DNA of 33,758 nucleotides from contig JAGTJM010000131.1 of the NCBI GenBank assembly GCA_020747015.1, positions 1 through 33,758 of the forward strand, read 5' to 3'. Below, piece by piece: positions 19,373 through 29,982 of this stretch. The first letter of the stretch is position 1. Each line of letters starts with the position of its first letter. A model generated the notes under the pieces. The model did no database searches. It was given only the letters and a program-made list of their open reading frames with translations, and was not told the origin of the DNA. Source of the stretch: Pyrenochaeta sp. MPI-SDFR-AT-0127. Lineage: Eukaryota; Ascomycota; Dothideomycetes; Pleosporales; Cucurbitariaceae. A program made the position numbers and the translations under genes.

Positions 19373-21908
19373 TCATAGCCGTTCGCCAGATTGGAGAACA
19401 ATCTTGGGTCGCGTGAGCCTGACCAGGTTGAGGTAGAGTGGGAAAACGGTCCCGGAAACGAAGAGAGCAATAACGACACAGAACGAATATCGGGCGGAAT
19501 TGTTGTGTGCCCGTAGCACTGCCAACGCAACGAAGGGGAAAACGCAGGCTCCAAAGGCTGCACTGCTCTCGAGAAGGCAAGCTGCAAGTTTTGTTCGCCT
19601 ACCTAGGCCGCGCAGTCCGATCGCAATACAAAAATTAGGGATAGGTCCTATGAAAACCCCCAGGATAAGGGTCATAGCTTGGGCTCGATTGACAGAGATC
19701 CATTCGAGCCGCATGATCAGCACAGAGCATGTGATGCCGCAAGTGTAAGTGAAAAGCAAAAGGACACGTGGGGGGATAAGAAAGCAAAAGAACGCAAGGA
19801 TTAAATGCCCAACGACGTACGCGGCAGTTAGTACAATATTGAAATCCAAATTATTGAGGGTTGAAGAGGTGTGGGTGTTGACAGCGACGCTGGATAGGGC
19901 ACTAGTAATGAACGTTCGGAGGCATGCCAATGCAGCGGCGCCACAGGCCGTCGACAGTATGGCTATCGCCAATGATGTATAAATGATAGGAAGTTTGCCA
20001 AAATATTTCTGTGGAGGGTCTATCCACAATCTTTCGCCTCGGCTATCTAGTTCCGAATCGGTTATTTCGGGAAGAGGGGTGTAGTGGACGAGCAGGCCGA
20101 GTAAAACGGTGAAAAGAGCGATACCTAGGTACGCCCACTCGATGGCAATTAAGCTTCGAGTACTGTCCACGTGCGTAAAGAAGATTTTCTGGGATAGCAC
20201 AAAGCTCAACAGTGAACCCGTATTTGCAACGGCCTGCCCAAGGAGTAACCGGATTACAGCGTGTTCGGTGGGTCCGCAGAGGATAAGAAAAACGTACGAA
20301 GCTACATCCAAGAGAGACAGACCGACGCCGACGATAAGGGTGGAGACCACCAGGCCGGAATAGGACCGCAGGGCCCCAGATGGCCAAAACATAAGGGTTC
20401 CAACGCAGACTATCCCCAAGGCGGTGACGAACGTGGCTTTGATCCCGACGTGACTCAGGACCCAATAACCAAGCAAGGGTCCAACTACTGTGGCGGCGTA
20501 ACTAGTTGACGAGAGGCCTACGGCTTGGGCCTTATTTGGCACAAGAAAGATCGTACCGTTAAGGGCAAAGAGCATGGCGAAGGTTGCTCCCATCAGAAAG
20601 AGGAGAGTGGCGATCAAGATACAGTATTTGGCGGTCTCTGAGTTGTTCAGGTCAAGCATGCACTTGGGCGATTCCGTGTTTGTGGATTGAAATTGAATGG
20701 AGGCCTCGGTGTCATGGTAAGTTGCTCGTCCTGATTGCACCACCATTGCAGGCCCCGTGTCCGGCGCGGTCAGGCGACTTATACACATCTGCGGCTTCTG
20801 GTATTCAGATGTTTGTATCCTAGATACAGACACCAGCTCTGCCGTGGCTGAGCCTGTTGCTGATCTTGACCGACGCAGAGGCTCGCCGTGATTGCATGAA
20901 CGCGTGAAGCTCTCTCGATAAGATGTGAACGGCACCAGTTCGCAGTTGGCACTGCTAGAAGCATGATACAATCCCGTCTTCGGGATTAATAGCTTCATCA
21001 ACGGCTTCAGCGTGGGGACGCAGGCACAGACGATGCCCACGTTGATCTCGACGGCAGACCACATGAGAACCAAACTGATATTGTAGGAGAACTCCAAACT
21101 TGTGGTCCTGCCCTTTCCTTGGAGGTCATCCGCCGCCAGCTGCATGTAGTAGACACGGGCAACGTCGATTACGGTGACGAAGATGACGCCCAGCAGAAAC
21201 GTCAGTATGAGGATTGCCTTTTGCCGCAGCGGCAGGGACAGCGTCGTTAGCACAGGAATTGGCAGGATCAGGATGGCAAGATCCGTGGCGACGTTGATAG
21301 GCGCCGAGGCGAGATAGATGCTCTCGATAGAAGTACAGCTGGGGTTTTTGATGGCGAGATTGTATGCGGCCTGTACGGGACCGCACTGGAAGGCAGTGAC
21401 GAAGGTGAGTACAACACCGCCAATATTAACGACAGCCAGAGTAATGTAGGAGCCAATGCGAAGGAACTTCTGCGGGTATCGCGCAACGTCCAGGTAGAGG
21501 AGCAGGATGGAGGTCTTAGCGGCCATCACCGCCGGGTTGTAGAGAACTATAGCCGCGTACTCTGCCACCAGCAGTGAAGTCCACCAGGTGGCAGGTATAC
21601 TATCACCGTGTAGGCCGAGGCCTTTAGAGGTGCTGATTCCGACAGCGGAGGACATGCCTAAGGCGAGGATCTTGTGGGAGATGTATCAGTCTAAAGCAAA
21701 ATCTTGGCTATAGTCTCAGTCGCGAGCCATAAGCGAGCCCACTCACCCATGCTACTAGAATGGTATAATCGTCCCAACCACGGTACTTAATGATTCCGAG
21801 GCGGCTAATAAGGCGTGCTGCAACGAAGAGGCTGGCGAGGATAAAGGACGCTGTTACGCTGATGAAGACGGTTCTCCTACGGCGTTCATTGTGGGTATCG
21901 AGGAACAT
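19373..21908 (-). CDS. Fusion protein: rhodopsin-like 7TM domain plus FucP-type MFS transporter (819 aa)
   Basis: Exon 1 is 21908-21747 (54 codons, ending RGWDDYTILVAW). A 76-bp intron, 21746-21671 (GTGAGT..ACAAG), follows. Exon 2 is 21670-19373 and restores the family sequence (W|ILALGMSSAV). Residues 1 to about 285 form a rhodopsin-like domain: AARLISRLG, TSKGLGLH, KTSILLLYLD, FQCGPVQAA, DLAILILPIPVL and the EINVGIVCACVPTLKPLMKL hallmark. Residues 286-400 are a polar linker. From about 401 a complete 12-helix MFS transporter of the fucose-permease (FucP) type follows: FLMGATFAMLFALNG, GPLLGYWVLSHVGIKATFVT, VGTLMFWPSG, SLLDVASYVFLILCGP, RLLLGQAVANTGSLLS, WAYLGIALFTVLL and VHYTPLPE, then a second six-helix half ending near residue 810. 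The join lies inside one uninterrupted exon, with no stop between the parts. Each domain alone is common in fungi; I know of no such fusion. Substrate is unknown, a sugar or related solute being an inference from FucP. No RIP damage. Confidence 0.87.
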
Positions 21909-22817
21909 GGAAGCTAGAGATCGCGGGTACGACGTTCTTGGTGTAATTCAAGGACTAAGATATCAGGAGTTAGCATGGTTAGCGTTTTTATCGTGGGGTT
22001 CGGCTTCAGGGTTCAAAATACTCCACAGGGAGTTGAAGGGGCTGAGAAGCACCCATGCACTAATCCAGACTGGTAGCGGGAGTCAAATTTCTTTTAAGCT
22101 ATGTATATGTGGCGTTTTTGATGGAGAACCGAGCGCTGCAATAAGGCTTGTGATCGACAGCTTCGACATAGTCCGACCGCACAACGTCTCATGCACATGA
22201 ATTTACTGGAAGGATAAGTCAATCTTAGGCAACGCATCTACCGTGTTTCCCACACACTGAAGTACCTTTGTTTGACACTCCGCGCATTTCTAGTAGCCTT
22301 TCTAGTGCCTTTTTACGAATTCGCGAATTATTTTCAAAAGGAGCATGGAAGCGTTTATCATTCGACTTACTTAATGTTGGGAGAACAAGGGAAGAACGTT
22401 GGGAAATTAGGGTTATGGTATTCACCAACAGCAAGCTGGCCTATAACACTCCAGATTTCTAATGCTTGTAAGTTCGTTCAAATGTTCTCAAACATCTCTA
22501 TAGTCTATACATGTAGTGCTTTTCAAGCTGTAGCAGCCGTTATGAAATGGGCACTTCGCATTGCGGAGAAATCCGACAACGCATTGATGGCTTGCTCAGC
22601 CCGAGCCTGACTCAGCCCACTGAGCATTTCATTCGGGTGTCGGCGGGACGGGAGGGAGCTGTTCCCCGGCCACTTCATGATGGGGTGAGGTCTAACTACT
22701 GCGCACCATCGCGTCCCACCCTCTTTCGATGCGGAGAAAACCGCAAAGTCGTTGATGAATAGCCCCTACACCGATCTGACGGCGCCACCATCCCAGTGGT
22801 ATGGGAACTTCCATTGG
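21909..22817. other. Intergenic region upstream of the fusion gene
   Basis: Ordinary composition; it would contain the promoter of the fusion gene. Two related GCGGAGAAA-CCG segments (near 22563 and 22731) suggest an old partial duplication. No convincing gene. Confidence 0.45.
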
Positions 22818-23109
22818 CATGGGCAACTGGTTAAACCGGTTAAACCAGTTAAGGAACACCAAAATCGAAAACTCTATTTTGACCCAAATAAGACAGTGCA
22901 CGATGTCGCAATAACGTGCGAACATGCTCTGCACCTGCTTTTCCCCTGTAGAGAAGGTATTGCGTTGTGCATGGAGGTGTTGCAGTGTTGGCGAGGGCCT
23001 CGCGCCTGCACAGGCTCGGTGTGAGCCTGCAGTTTACCCCATCGGAATGGTAACCGCATAAGCGATTTCTTAACTGGTTTAACCGGTTTAACCAAGTTGC
23101 CCATGTATG
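22818..23109. mobile_element. hAT-derived MITE with about 36-40 bp terminal inverted repeats
   Basis: CATGGGCAACTGGTTAAACC with continuation to CCAGTTAAG (22818-22853) is repeated in reverse complement at 23069-23109. The right end reads inward as CATACATGGGCA, exactly the 12-bp TIR of the hAT element at 12131-13189, and both contain TTAACCGGTTAA-type subterminal DNA. No transposase is inside. The left extreme end differs (TTGG before CATGGG) and no clear 8-bp target duplication is seen, so the left border is probably eroded. Confidence 0.72.
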
Positions 23110-24504
23110 GTCACGGACTGCAAGCACATGCTGATTCAGCCTCCTTCATCGAACAGTTCTGCGGATGTCACTGTTCATTTGAAGCTGATTTGAAGACTCA
23201 AAACACATCAAAAACACCGCAAACCTAATAGCAACACCACGGGACTGATTCATGAGCCCTAGGAATTGCGCGGACGTATGATATTGTATTGCAGCAGACC
23301 AGGGTGGAGCTCAGGTAATGTTCCAGATGATCAGCAATCAGCCACGGCTTAAGCACGAGCCCTTAGCTGAGAAAAACAAAATGGCATACTAAGAAGCTTG
23401 AGCTTTGGATAAATACCTGTATGCCAGATGTTGTGCGTTCTAACGCCATCTAAGAAGTTAGTCAGAGCGCCCTCTGCTTCCTCATAAGTGCCACACCTGT
23501 CTCGCGCGGTGAAAAGCATTTAACTCCCGCTAGCTGTCAGAATTAGCCAATAGGATCCTGACCCAAAAAGCCAAGGCACCTTGATTTTAACCGTAAACCC
23601 ACTTAGGAAAGTTCCCAATTTTCGGGATCGTAGCAGATGATCAGCAACCGCCTTATTGACCAATCTTTGGCTTCAGAGCTTTGGAAGAGATGCCCTACAA
23701 AGGGCGAAAGTTAAGAAGCCTGGAGCTTACGTTAAAAACGGCCCGATAGGTAGCCAATCGGAGGTCTGTGTAGAAGAGAGGTATCTTTTCTGTCTCTCCC
23801 TTCTACAGCAAGATGAGTAGGTTATCCTCTTTAGAACATTGCTAAGTACAAGTCATAGTACTCATCTTCTTTGTCCTAGAATATTATCTGCTAAAAGCGT
23901 TGTTAGGAGGAGATGCAGGCGTGCAAACATTCTGGTGTTCCTGCATAGTAACTCACGTAAGCTTTGGGCTCCTTGACTTCTGCATTTGTATCAGAAATTA
24001 AAAATCCCGTATCCTGGAGAAGGTTCGTCAGGTTTCTTGGCCCACCTAACACATCATTCCCTTGAACTCTTGGTTGGCGCCATTAGAGAACTTTATTCTC
24101 TTTACCACGTGCTATTCGTTACCTTGTCGTATAAGTGACACCAGGACTCTTGCTACTCTACAGGGAGTTCGCAGCTCTCCCACTTGTACAATTCGACATA
24201 TGAAGGGTTAAGCCGTGAAGGTAGCGTCCGTCAGCAACTGTAGAGAAAGTGGGGCAGCACCCCGTCCCATATCTGCCCAGTCCCATATCTGCCCAAAGAT
24301 TCCCCAGCGGGAGTCTGAGACGCTCATGGGAAAGGATTTCCCGATGAAGCACGTTTACTTGTGTGGCGCTCAGCACATACCAAGTGGCGTCGCTACTGTC
24401 TCCCCTTATAATGCTGGTTTCCGAAAACCACCAGTCTGGCGCAACATTTCCCCTGGTGCGCGCTTTTGTGTCTATATCTATTGCAATATATCCTTCGCGG
24501 CGTA
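23110..24504. other. Intergenic region with degenerate repeats
   Basis: No gene is recognised in about 1.4 kb. Two similar segments, CAGATGATCAGCAA followed after 70-80 bp by TAAGAAGC(C)TKGAGCTT, occur near 23322 and 23634 and suggest an old duplication of roughly 100 bp. A 15-bp direct tandem (GTCCCATATCTGCCCA-like) lies at about 24266-24297. The minus-strand frame at 24158-24562 overlaps the pseudogene start and shows no domain. Confidence 0.45.
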
Positions 24505-25757
24505 ATGCCTGCTTTTGACCTCTCGTTGCGAGAGGATATTGTCGGGGTGATTTCGCCACCACCAGATGTCACACCGAATTTCAATAACCCACCATCTCTT
24601 CAGCATATTCCCTTAATTGCGAACATCATCTTATCCTCCGTTTCAGCGGTCTTTGTGATTCTGAGGCTTTACACAACGGCCCTTATTATACGTTCAGTAG
24701 GAGTTGACGGTTGTACGTATTTCGATCGTAGCATGAATAAGTAAAGCTAATTTTCAGACATGATCGCTTTTACCTGGGTTAGTTTCCTATAGTGTTGTAT
24801 ATGCGCCTATCTAAACTTGTCTTGATTTTAGCTTCTAGCATGCGCATCGTCCACTGTTAAAATTCTGCGCAAGTCTATCGCAAGCCAAGCGCATTTTAGA
24901 TTAAGCTAATGAGACCCAGTTATTCGCTATGGATTAGGGCGCCATTTATAGGATGTCCCTTTTACCACATTCAATGGCAATTTTCTTAAAGTAAGAAGTG
25001 ATCACCTTAAGGCCCTCCGTAATATATGCATAGGATTAACTAGCTAATGAAAACCGTTAGTTTACCGCAATATGCGTAACATTCTACGGCCTGTTAATCA
25101 TGTTTAGTAAGCTATTAATCTTAGTCCTCTTCCTACAGTCCTTTCTGCAGAAACCTAAAAAGACTATCTATACTACTATCGCGGTAGTAGTGTTGTATAG
25201 TCTTATCAGATTATTTAGATAGCTGTTCGCTTACCGGCCACTCAACAAATTCTAGGATCTAAGCATTACCCGCGGGTTATGCATTAAATAGACAAAAATA
25301 AATATATTTTCCGGCGTAATAAATATAATTATAGATAGCGTTATTCTACTTCTGCCCATATTTATGCTACGAAAGGTCCAGCTGCCGAAGTGGGAAAAAA
25401 TTGGATTGATTTTGGCAGTAATGACAGGAGGGTTGTGCGTTCCTCGCTCGAATAGTCTGGACGTAGAATATGCTAATGCGCCGGACAGTGTCTTAGTCGC
25501 CAGCATTATGAGATTAAAGACAATAGTGGATATGGTTCCGAATCTAGACATCACGTGGGAATATGTAAATAGTGGAATATGGTGGTTAGTATATATTCAC
25601 TTTGTACCTCGGTTATAGAAAGACACATATCTAATCTCAATTTGGGATGATAGAGATGCATATCGCTATTGTTTGCGCCTGCCTTCCCGTTGCGAGGGCC
25701 TTTCTTCGTAAACACGTCCCTTCTGTGGTCGGTTACACTTTCGATACCTTTGTTTAG
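24505..25757 (+). pseudogene. Third rhodopsin-like (SAT5/PTH11-type) gene, RIP-damaged
   Basis: The whole gene can be traced. Intact N-terminus from ATG 24505: SPPPDVTPNF, then SLQHIPLIANIILSSV and VFVILRLYTTALIIRSVGVD. A probable intron ends at TTTTCAG near 24757, giving DMIAFTWV. Then RYGLGRHL near 24931 with a TAG next to it. Next LSKLLILVLFLQ, TIAVVVLYSLI and VINIIIDSVILLLPIFML (25110-25370) with several TAG/TAA. Then a nearly clean C-terminal part (KVQLPKWEKIGLILAVMTGG, ASIMRLKTIVDMVPNLDITW, EYVNSGIWWLV), and after another intron EMHIAIVCACLPVARAFLRK to TAG at 25755. Damage concentrates in the middle 600 bp and is of RIP type, while both ends are nearly intact. It cannot make a full protein. 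Confidence 0.82.
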
Positions 25758-25900
25758 GGTAACCAGAACGATGGACTGATACCAGCGCGTTATGGAGTTT
25801 AAGGTTTCTAGTTGGATTCGTTAGTTTTAAAGGGTAACGTAGTTGGCAAGCGAGTCGCGCACCCCACCCGCTTTTTGCGACGCGTCACCTTTTAACTACA

Positions 25901-26665
25901 ATGGCTCAACCAACCACCACCCAATTGCCCTACAATGAAGCTGATATCCTCCTTGCTATCTCCTCTTTCAATACAGCGCAGATTCTAAGCGTAAGGCGCG
26001 CTGCAGCAATATTTTACGTCCCTGAAGCCACTCTCGGCGACCGACGCGCTGGAAAGCCTGCACGACATGATTGCGAGCCTAACTCAAAGAAGCTTACTAA
26101 GCTAGAAGAGGAGGTGATTGTCAGGCATATATTAGATCTGGGTTCGCGAGAAATTTCGCCCTCTCTGGGTGCCGTGCGAGATATGGCGGATAAGCTGCAC
26201 GCTGGGCGCAGCGCTGGTCGGGTTGGCCGAACGTGGCCAAAGAACTTTGTCAACCGAACGCCTGGTCTTACAACGCGATTTAATCGACCGTACGATCAGC
26301 AGAGAGCCCTATGTGAGGATCCTAAGACTATTAGGGCCTGGTTTGAGCTTGTATCGTGCATCAAGGCCACGAACGGTATCTGCGACGAGAATACGTACAA
26401 TCGACGAGACTGGCTTTATGATGGGCATGATATTAGCTCACCTATTTGTTACTGGCTCAGAGAGAAGCTGCCGACCAAAGGCAATCCAACCAGGCAATCG
26501 CGAGTGGGCTACAGTAATCCATGGAATTAGCGCTGCTGGGTGGGCAATCCCGCCCTTTTGATCTTCACCAGCCAGTACCACCTCTCCGCATGGTACCAGG
26601 ACGACAATATACCAGGCGACTGGGCTATCGCAGTATGCGGCAACGGCTGGACTACCAATCAGAGT
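25901..26665 (+). pseudogene. Fot5-like pogo transposase, N-terminal half, frameshifted
   Basis: ATG 25901 opens a Fot5-type transposase: NEADILLAISSFNTAQILSV, then KKLTKLEEEVIVRHILDLGS, DMADKL, WPKNFVNRTPGLTTRFNRPY and EDPKTIRAWFELV. The frame then shifts by +1 near 26400, where IDETGFMMGMI follows, containing the first catalytic Asp context. It shifts again near 26555 (WAIPPF to LIFTSQYHLSAWYQDDNIPG). Similarity ends near GNGWTTNQ at about 26665, before the second catalytic Asp. It is therefore a truncated, dead copy. Unlike the Fot5 copies at 6522-8400 and 29983-30718 it lacks RIP stops, so it is diverged from them or escaped RIP because it is not close enough to other copies. Confidence 0.8.
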
Positions 26666-27961
26666 TCAAATCCATTCCACGCAACCCACATGTGGATCCA
26701 TTGCACCCTTCCGGCGCACGCGCCGTGCGCCGTCGCGTGCCTGTCGCGGTGCAGATGTCCAGGTATGTACCGAGCATATAGTCTTGCAAACTTGTTCTTC
26801 TTCTCTTCGCCCCAGATCGCTATCGGACGCCATCGTCCAAGTGTACTCGTCCTTCCCACTGCTCATTGTATCGTCGCTAGCCTGTTGACTTGGTCTGAAA
26901 GGGTCAAAGGAGTGAACGTTGGAATTCCAAGAGTGACTTGGAGTTATCAGATTGAAGCCGACCCCCATTAGTCTGGATAGAAATGCTGATCACTATCTCG
27001 ACTGTGACCCAGATCTTCAAAGGAGTCTGCACTTGTCAGATCAAGTGTACGTACGTGGGGACAAATCTAGCTTTTCCTTCATTCAGACCACCTTGAGCTT
27101 TATCCTGTGCCCTCTCCTGGCTTCGATAGGCTTGGTGCAGTGTATCGTCGTGCTGCCTTGGAGTAGGTGCCATGCTGGTTGTATGCAAGCCAACGGCCGG
27201 TGAGGATGTGGACGACGTCCTTGCCGTGGAAGTTCGTGTAGCATACATGTGTGCATCATCGGCCGGACGTATCAGATGCATGGGTGGCACGGGTCCACAG
27301 AGTCAAGGATGAAGATCCAACGCTAGCAACAGGTCTAACCCGAAAGTCCGTCCTTCACATCGAGCGATCAGTGACCAAGCCGTCACAACGCCAAGATACT
27401 CAGACGGTGTTCATGGCCCTGCCATTTCCAGGACGTGGCTTTGGCCGACCAATGTGGAGACGACCAAGAGAAACAAGATGCACGAAAAGGATCATGAAGC
27501 TAGCGTAACAGCCGTGACCCACACTGATACTAAGGGAACGGCGCCGGAGCGGGAGGAGAAGATCCCTGAAAGTATTCTATTGCCGCACGAATGTAGGTAG
27601 CTGTAGTGCTGATTTACCTGAATCGAAATTGGTTAGAGCGAGGACATATTTGTGTCGGATTCAAGGACTATTTGGCTTGATCTTTGATGAATTTTGATGA
27701 TGAACGTGGTTGATTTATTCTGTGTTCTCTATTTTCTCCTTTTATGGAGAGTGTGTGTGCCAAGTGGTTACACCCGAGCTTTGTACTACAATACAGTATC
27801 ACGTACCCTCGCTGCTGTGCTGTAGATCTAACAGCATACTCTTTGTTTCTAACAGCACTAGTATTATCAGAATTTAATGAATGTTTTGGTCGGAAAATGG
27901 ATGAGAATTGATTGTATTGATGGTCATCGTTCTTTTTCCTTTTTAAACACAGACCTAATAC
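26666..27961. other. Intergenic region next to the right RIP block
   Basis: Normal composition with no gene I can defend. A 41-codon frame at 27478-27600 (MHEKDHEASVTAVTHTDTKG, then EREEKIPESILLPHE) resembles a hydrophilic protein N-terminus, but nothing coding follows. A GTGGGGACAAATCT motif like the MULE-end motif lies near 27055. Confidence 0.45.
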
Positions 27962-29980
27962 CAGTGCTGTAAACGATCTAGATCGCGATCTCAGGGCCAT
28001 AATCGTTAAGATCAGATCGTTTAGATTTCTTAACGATCTAGATCGAATCGTTAAGAAATACTTAGTAACGTATAAGCTAGCCTAAATAGGAAATCTTCTT
28101 CATATAACTACTAAAAGTAATCTATAATTATCTTAGCCTTATTATTACTAACTCTAGTAATTAGGATAGACTCTAACACTATTACTTTCGCCTTTATCTA
28201 GCTCTTTAGGCACTCTAAGCGCTTAATAGTCTTACTTCTAAGGTAGAACCGTGTCTATATAACTATCTGATATACTCTAGAAAAAATACGCTCTAGCTTA
28301 GCGCTTATAGCTAGAATTAAGAGTATATCTATAGCTATATAGTAAAGCCTTAGATAGTCCTCCTTCCTAGTAGTATCGAGCTACTAATTAAGTGCAGTTA
28401 TACTAGTAGGTAGCGTAGTTTAAGCCTAGTATATATAGAGATTAAACTTATTAGTAGTAGGCTTAGATAGCTTTATCTAGCTTATAGCTATATTAAAAGC
28501 TAATAGTTCTTTAATAAGGTTAAAACCCTTTTCTTAAGTAGTAATATTACTAACTTTATAAGTAGAGTAATTCTATAGCTAAAGATCTCTTACTAACTTA
28601 AGTACTAGTACTCTCTAGCTCTTCTCCTAGTTATTATATATATATTATAGGCGAAAAGAAGGATAGAGGAGAAGTGTAGTAGTATAGATAGTGTAATAAC
28701 ATAGGTAATAAAGGGTTCTAAAACGGATCTAAGTATAACTTAAAGGTATATAGGAGTGCGTACTACGGTAGATAACTAAGAATACCTCTATTCCTATAGG
28801 TCTAGTACGAAAGGATAAGAAGAACTTCTCCTACTATCTACTACTAAAGAGCTATACTTATATATAGAGGAATAGAGGTAATAGGGCCTAATTAGGATAG
28901 TATTAGAGGTAGGTCTAATATTACCTAAATAAACCTCCCCTCTTATAGGAATGCGTATACGTCTCTATTTCTATATAACGTTTATTATAGATAGAGCTAT
29001 TAGCTATTTTTATATAGTACTTATTAAAAACGTACTAGCTAGTAATAAGGGCTAAAAGGTATTATAACTTATTTAGTACTTTTACGCACTCTTTCTTATT
29101 ATTAAATACCTTAGTAACTACGTCTATTATATAGATAACTTTATTAATTATTATATTATCTCCCTATATAAGAAGCGTTATACGGTTAAAGGTATTAAGG
29201 AAGTAATAAGTATTATTAATAATCTACTAGTCCTTACTAGTAAGAATATCTACCTATAGATCTCCTTTATATCTCTAATAGTAAGTAGTAATTACTACTT
29301 ATATATCTTCCTTACAAGCTACACTAATAACTTTAAACTAGCTATTCTACCTAGTAGCGTTCTCTTAAGGAAGTATATAGCCTTTTATAAGCTACTTAAA
29401 CTTATTATAGTAAGTATCTAATATGTAGAAGTAAACTTTAATATTATAAAGCTTTCTAAGAGCGCCTATCTCTCGCTAGCTAGTAGTCTTAGCTAAGTAT
29501 AGATAAGTAGTAAGCTACTTATTAATATTACTAAAGTTTTTATTTTTTATCTATTAGATAGCCTTATTAATTACTTCTCTATCCTTTATAAAAAGGAAGG
29601 CCTAGGTAGCTAGGTTTAGGATATAGCTAAAGTAACGCATTTAATAGTAGACTACTAGATAATACCTTAGTATACTCTCTTTAATAAAGAATATTATTTT
29701 ATTATTTAAACTAGTATTATAACTTATAATATAGCCTTGTATATTAAAGATTCCGTATAAGTTAAGAGTTTAAATTAGAGTATTAGCTATCTCTTTACTA
29801 GTATATAATAATAGCTTAGGGAGTACTAGTAGCACTTTTTTAAGCTTACCTTTATCTATAAACTATACGTAGATTACTATTAGGTTTTTATAATTAGGCG
29901 AAGACTAGTAGTTAATTATAAAGTATATTAAATACTAATAGCGCTATAGCTTTACCTTTAAGATCTAGTAATAAGTCTTA
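27962..29980 (-). mobile_element. hAT transposon relic, RIP-mutated, split by a solo LTR
   Basis: The plus-strand end CAGTGCTGTAAACGATC (27962) looks like a hAT terminus and is followed by a palindromic subterminal region (ATCTAGATCG units to 28055). The minus strand then encodes a degraded hAT transposase. The C-terminal dimerisation domain lies near 28380-28200 (DTTRKEDYLRLYYIAIDILL, LERIFSRVY, TIKRLECLKS). Past the solo LTR come the core parts near 29640-29850 (GKLKKVLL, LNLYGIFNI, NLATQAFLFIKDREV). The N-terminal end is cut at the Fot5 insertion at 29983. RIP-type stops are everywhere. It is a different hAT family from the 12131-13189 element, as the ends differ. Confidence 0.8.
28692..28989 (-). 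repeat. Solo LTR, 298 bp, heavily RIP-mutated, with perfect target duplication
   Basis: It starts TGTAATAACATAGG and ends TTTATTATA, matching the 298-bp LTR family. It is flanked by the perfect 5-bp direct repeat GATAG (28687-28691 and 28990-28994). It interrupts the hAT relic. Relative to the copy at 32687 almost every difference is C-to-T or G-to-A. Confidence 0.95.
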
Positions 29981-29982
29981 TA

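Noticed and set aside
21790..22200. 136-codon plus-strand frame across exon 1 of the fusion gene
   Set aside because: It is antisense to a well-supported first exon; the sequence reads as its complement.
22272..22610. 112-codon plus-strand frame
   Set aside because: No motif, mixed composition, and competing frames of similar length; most likely chance.
24158..24562. 134-codon minus-strand frame upstream of the receptor pseudogene
   Set aside because: It overlaps the real pseudogene start on the other strand, has no domain-like pattern and covers a short tandem duplication.
27478..27600. 41-codon frame resembling a hydrophilic protein N-terminus
   Set aside because: No coding continuation, splice donor context or homology could be supported; too short to call.
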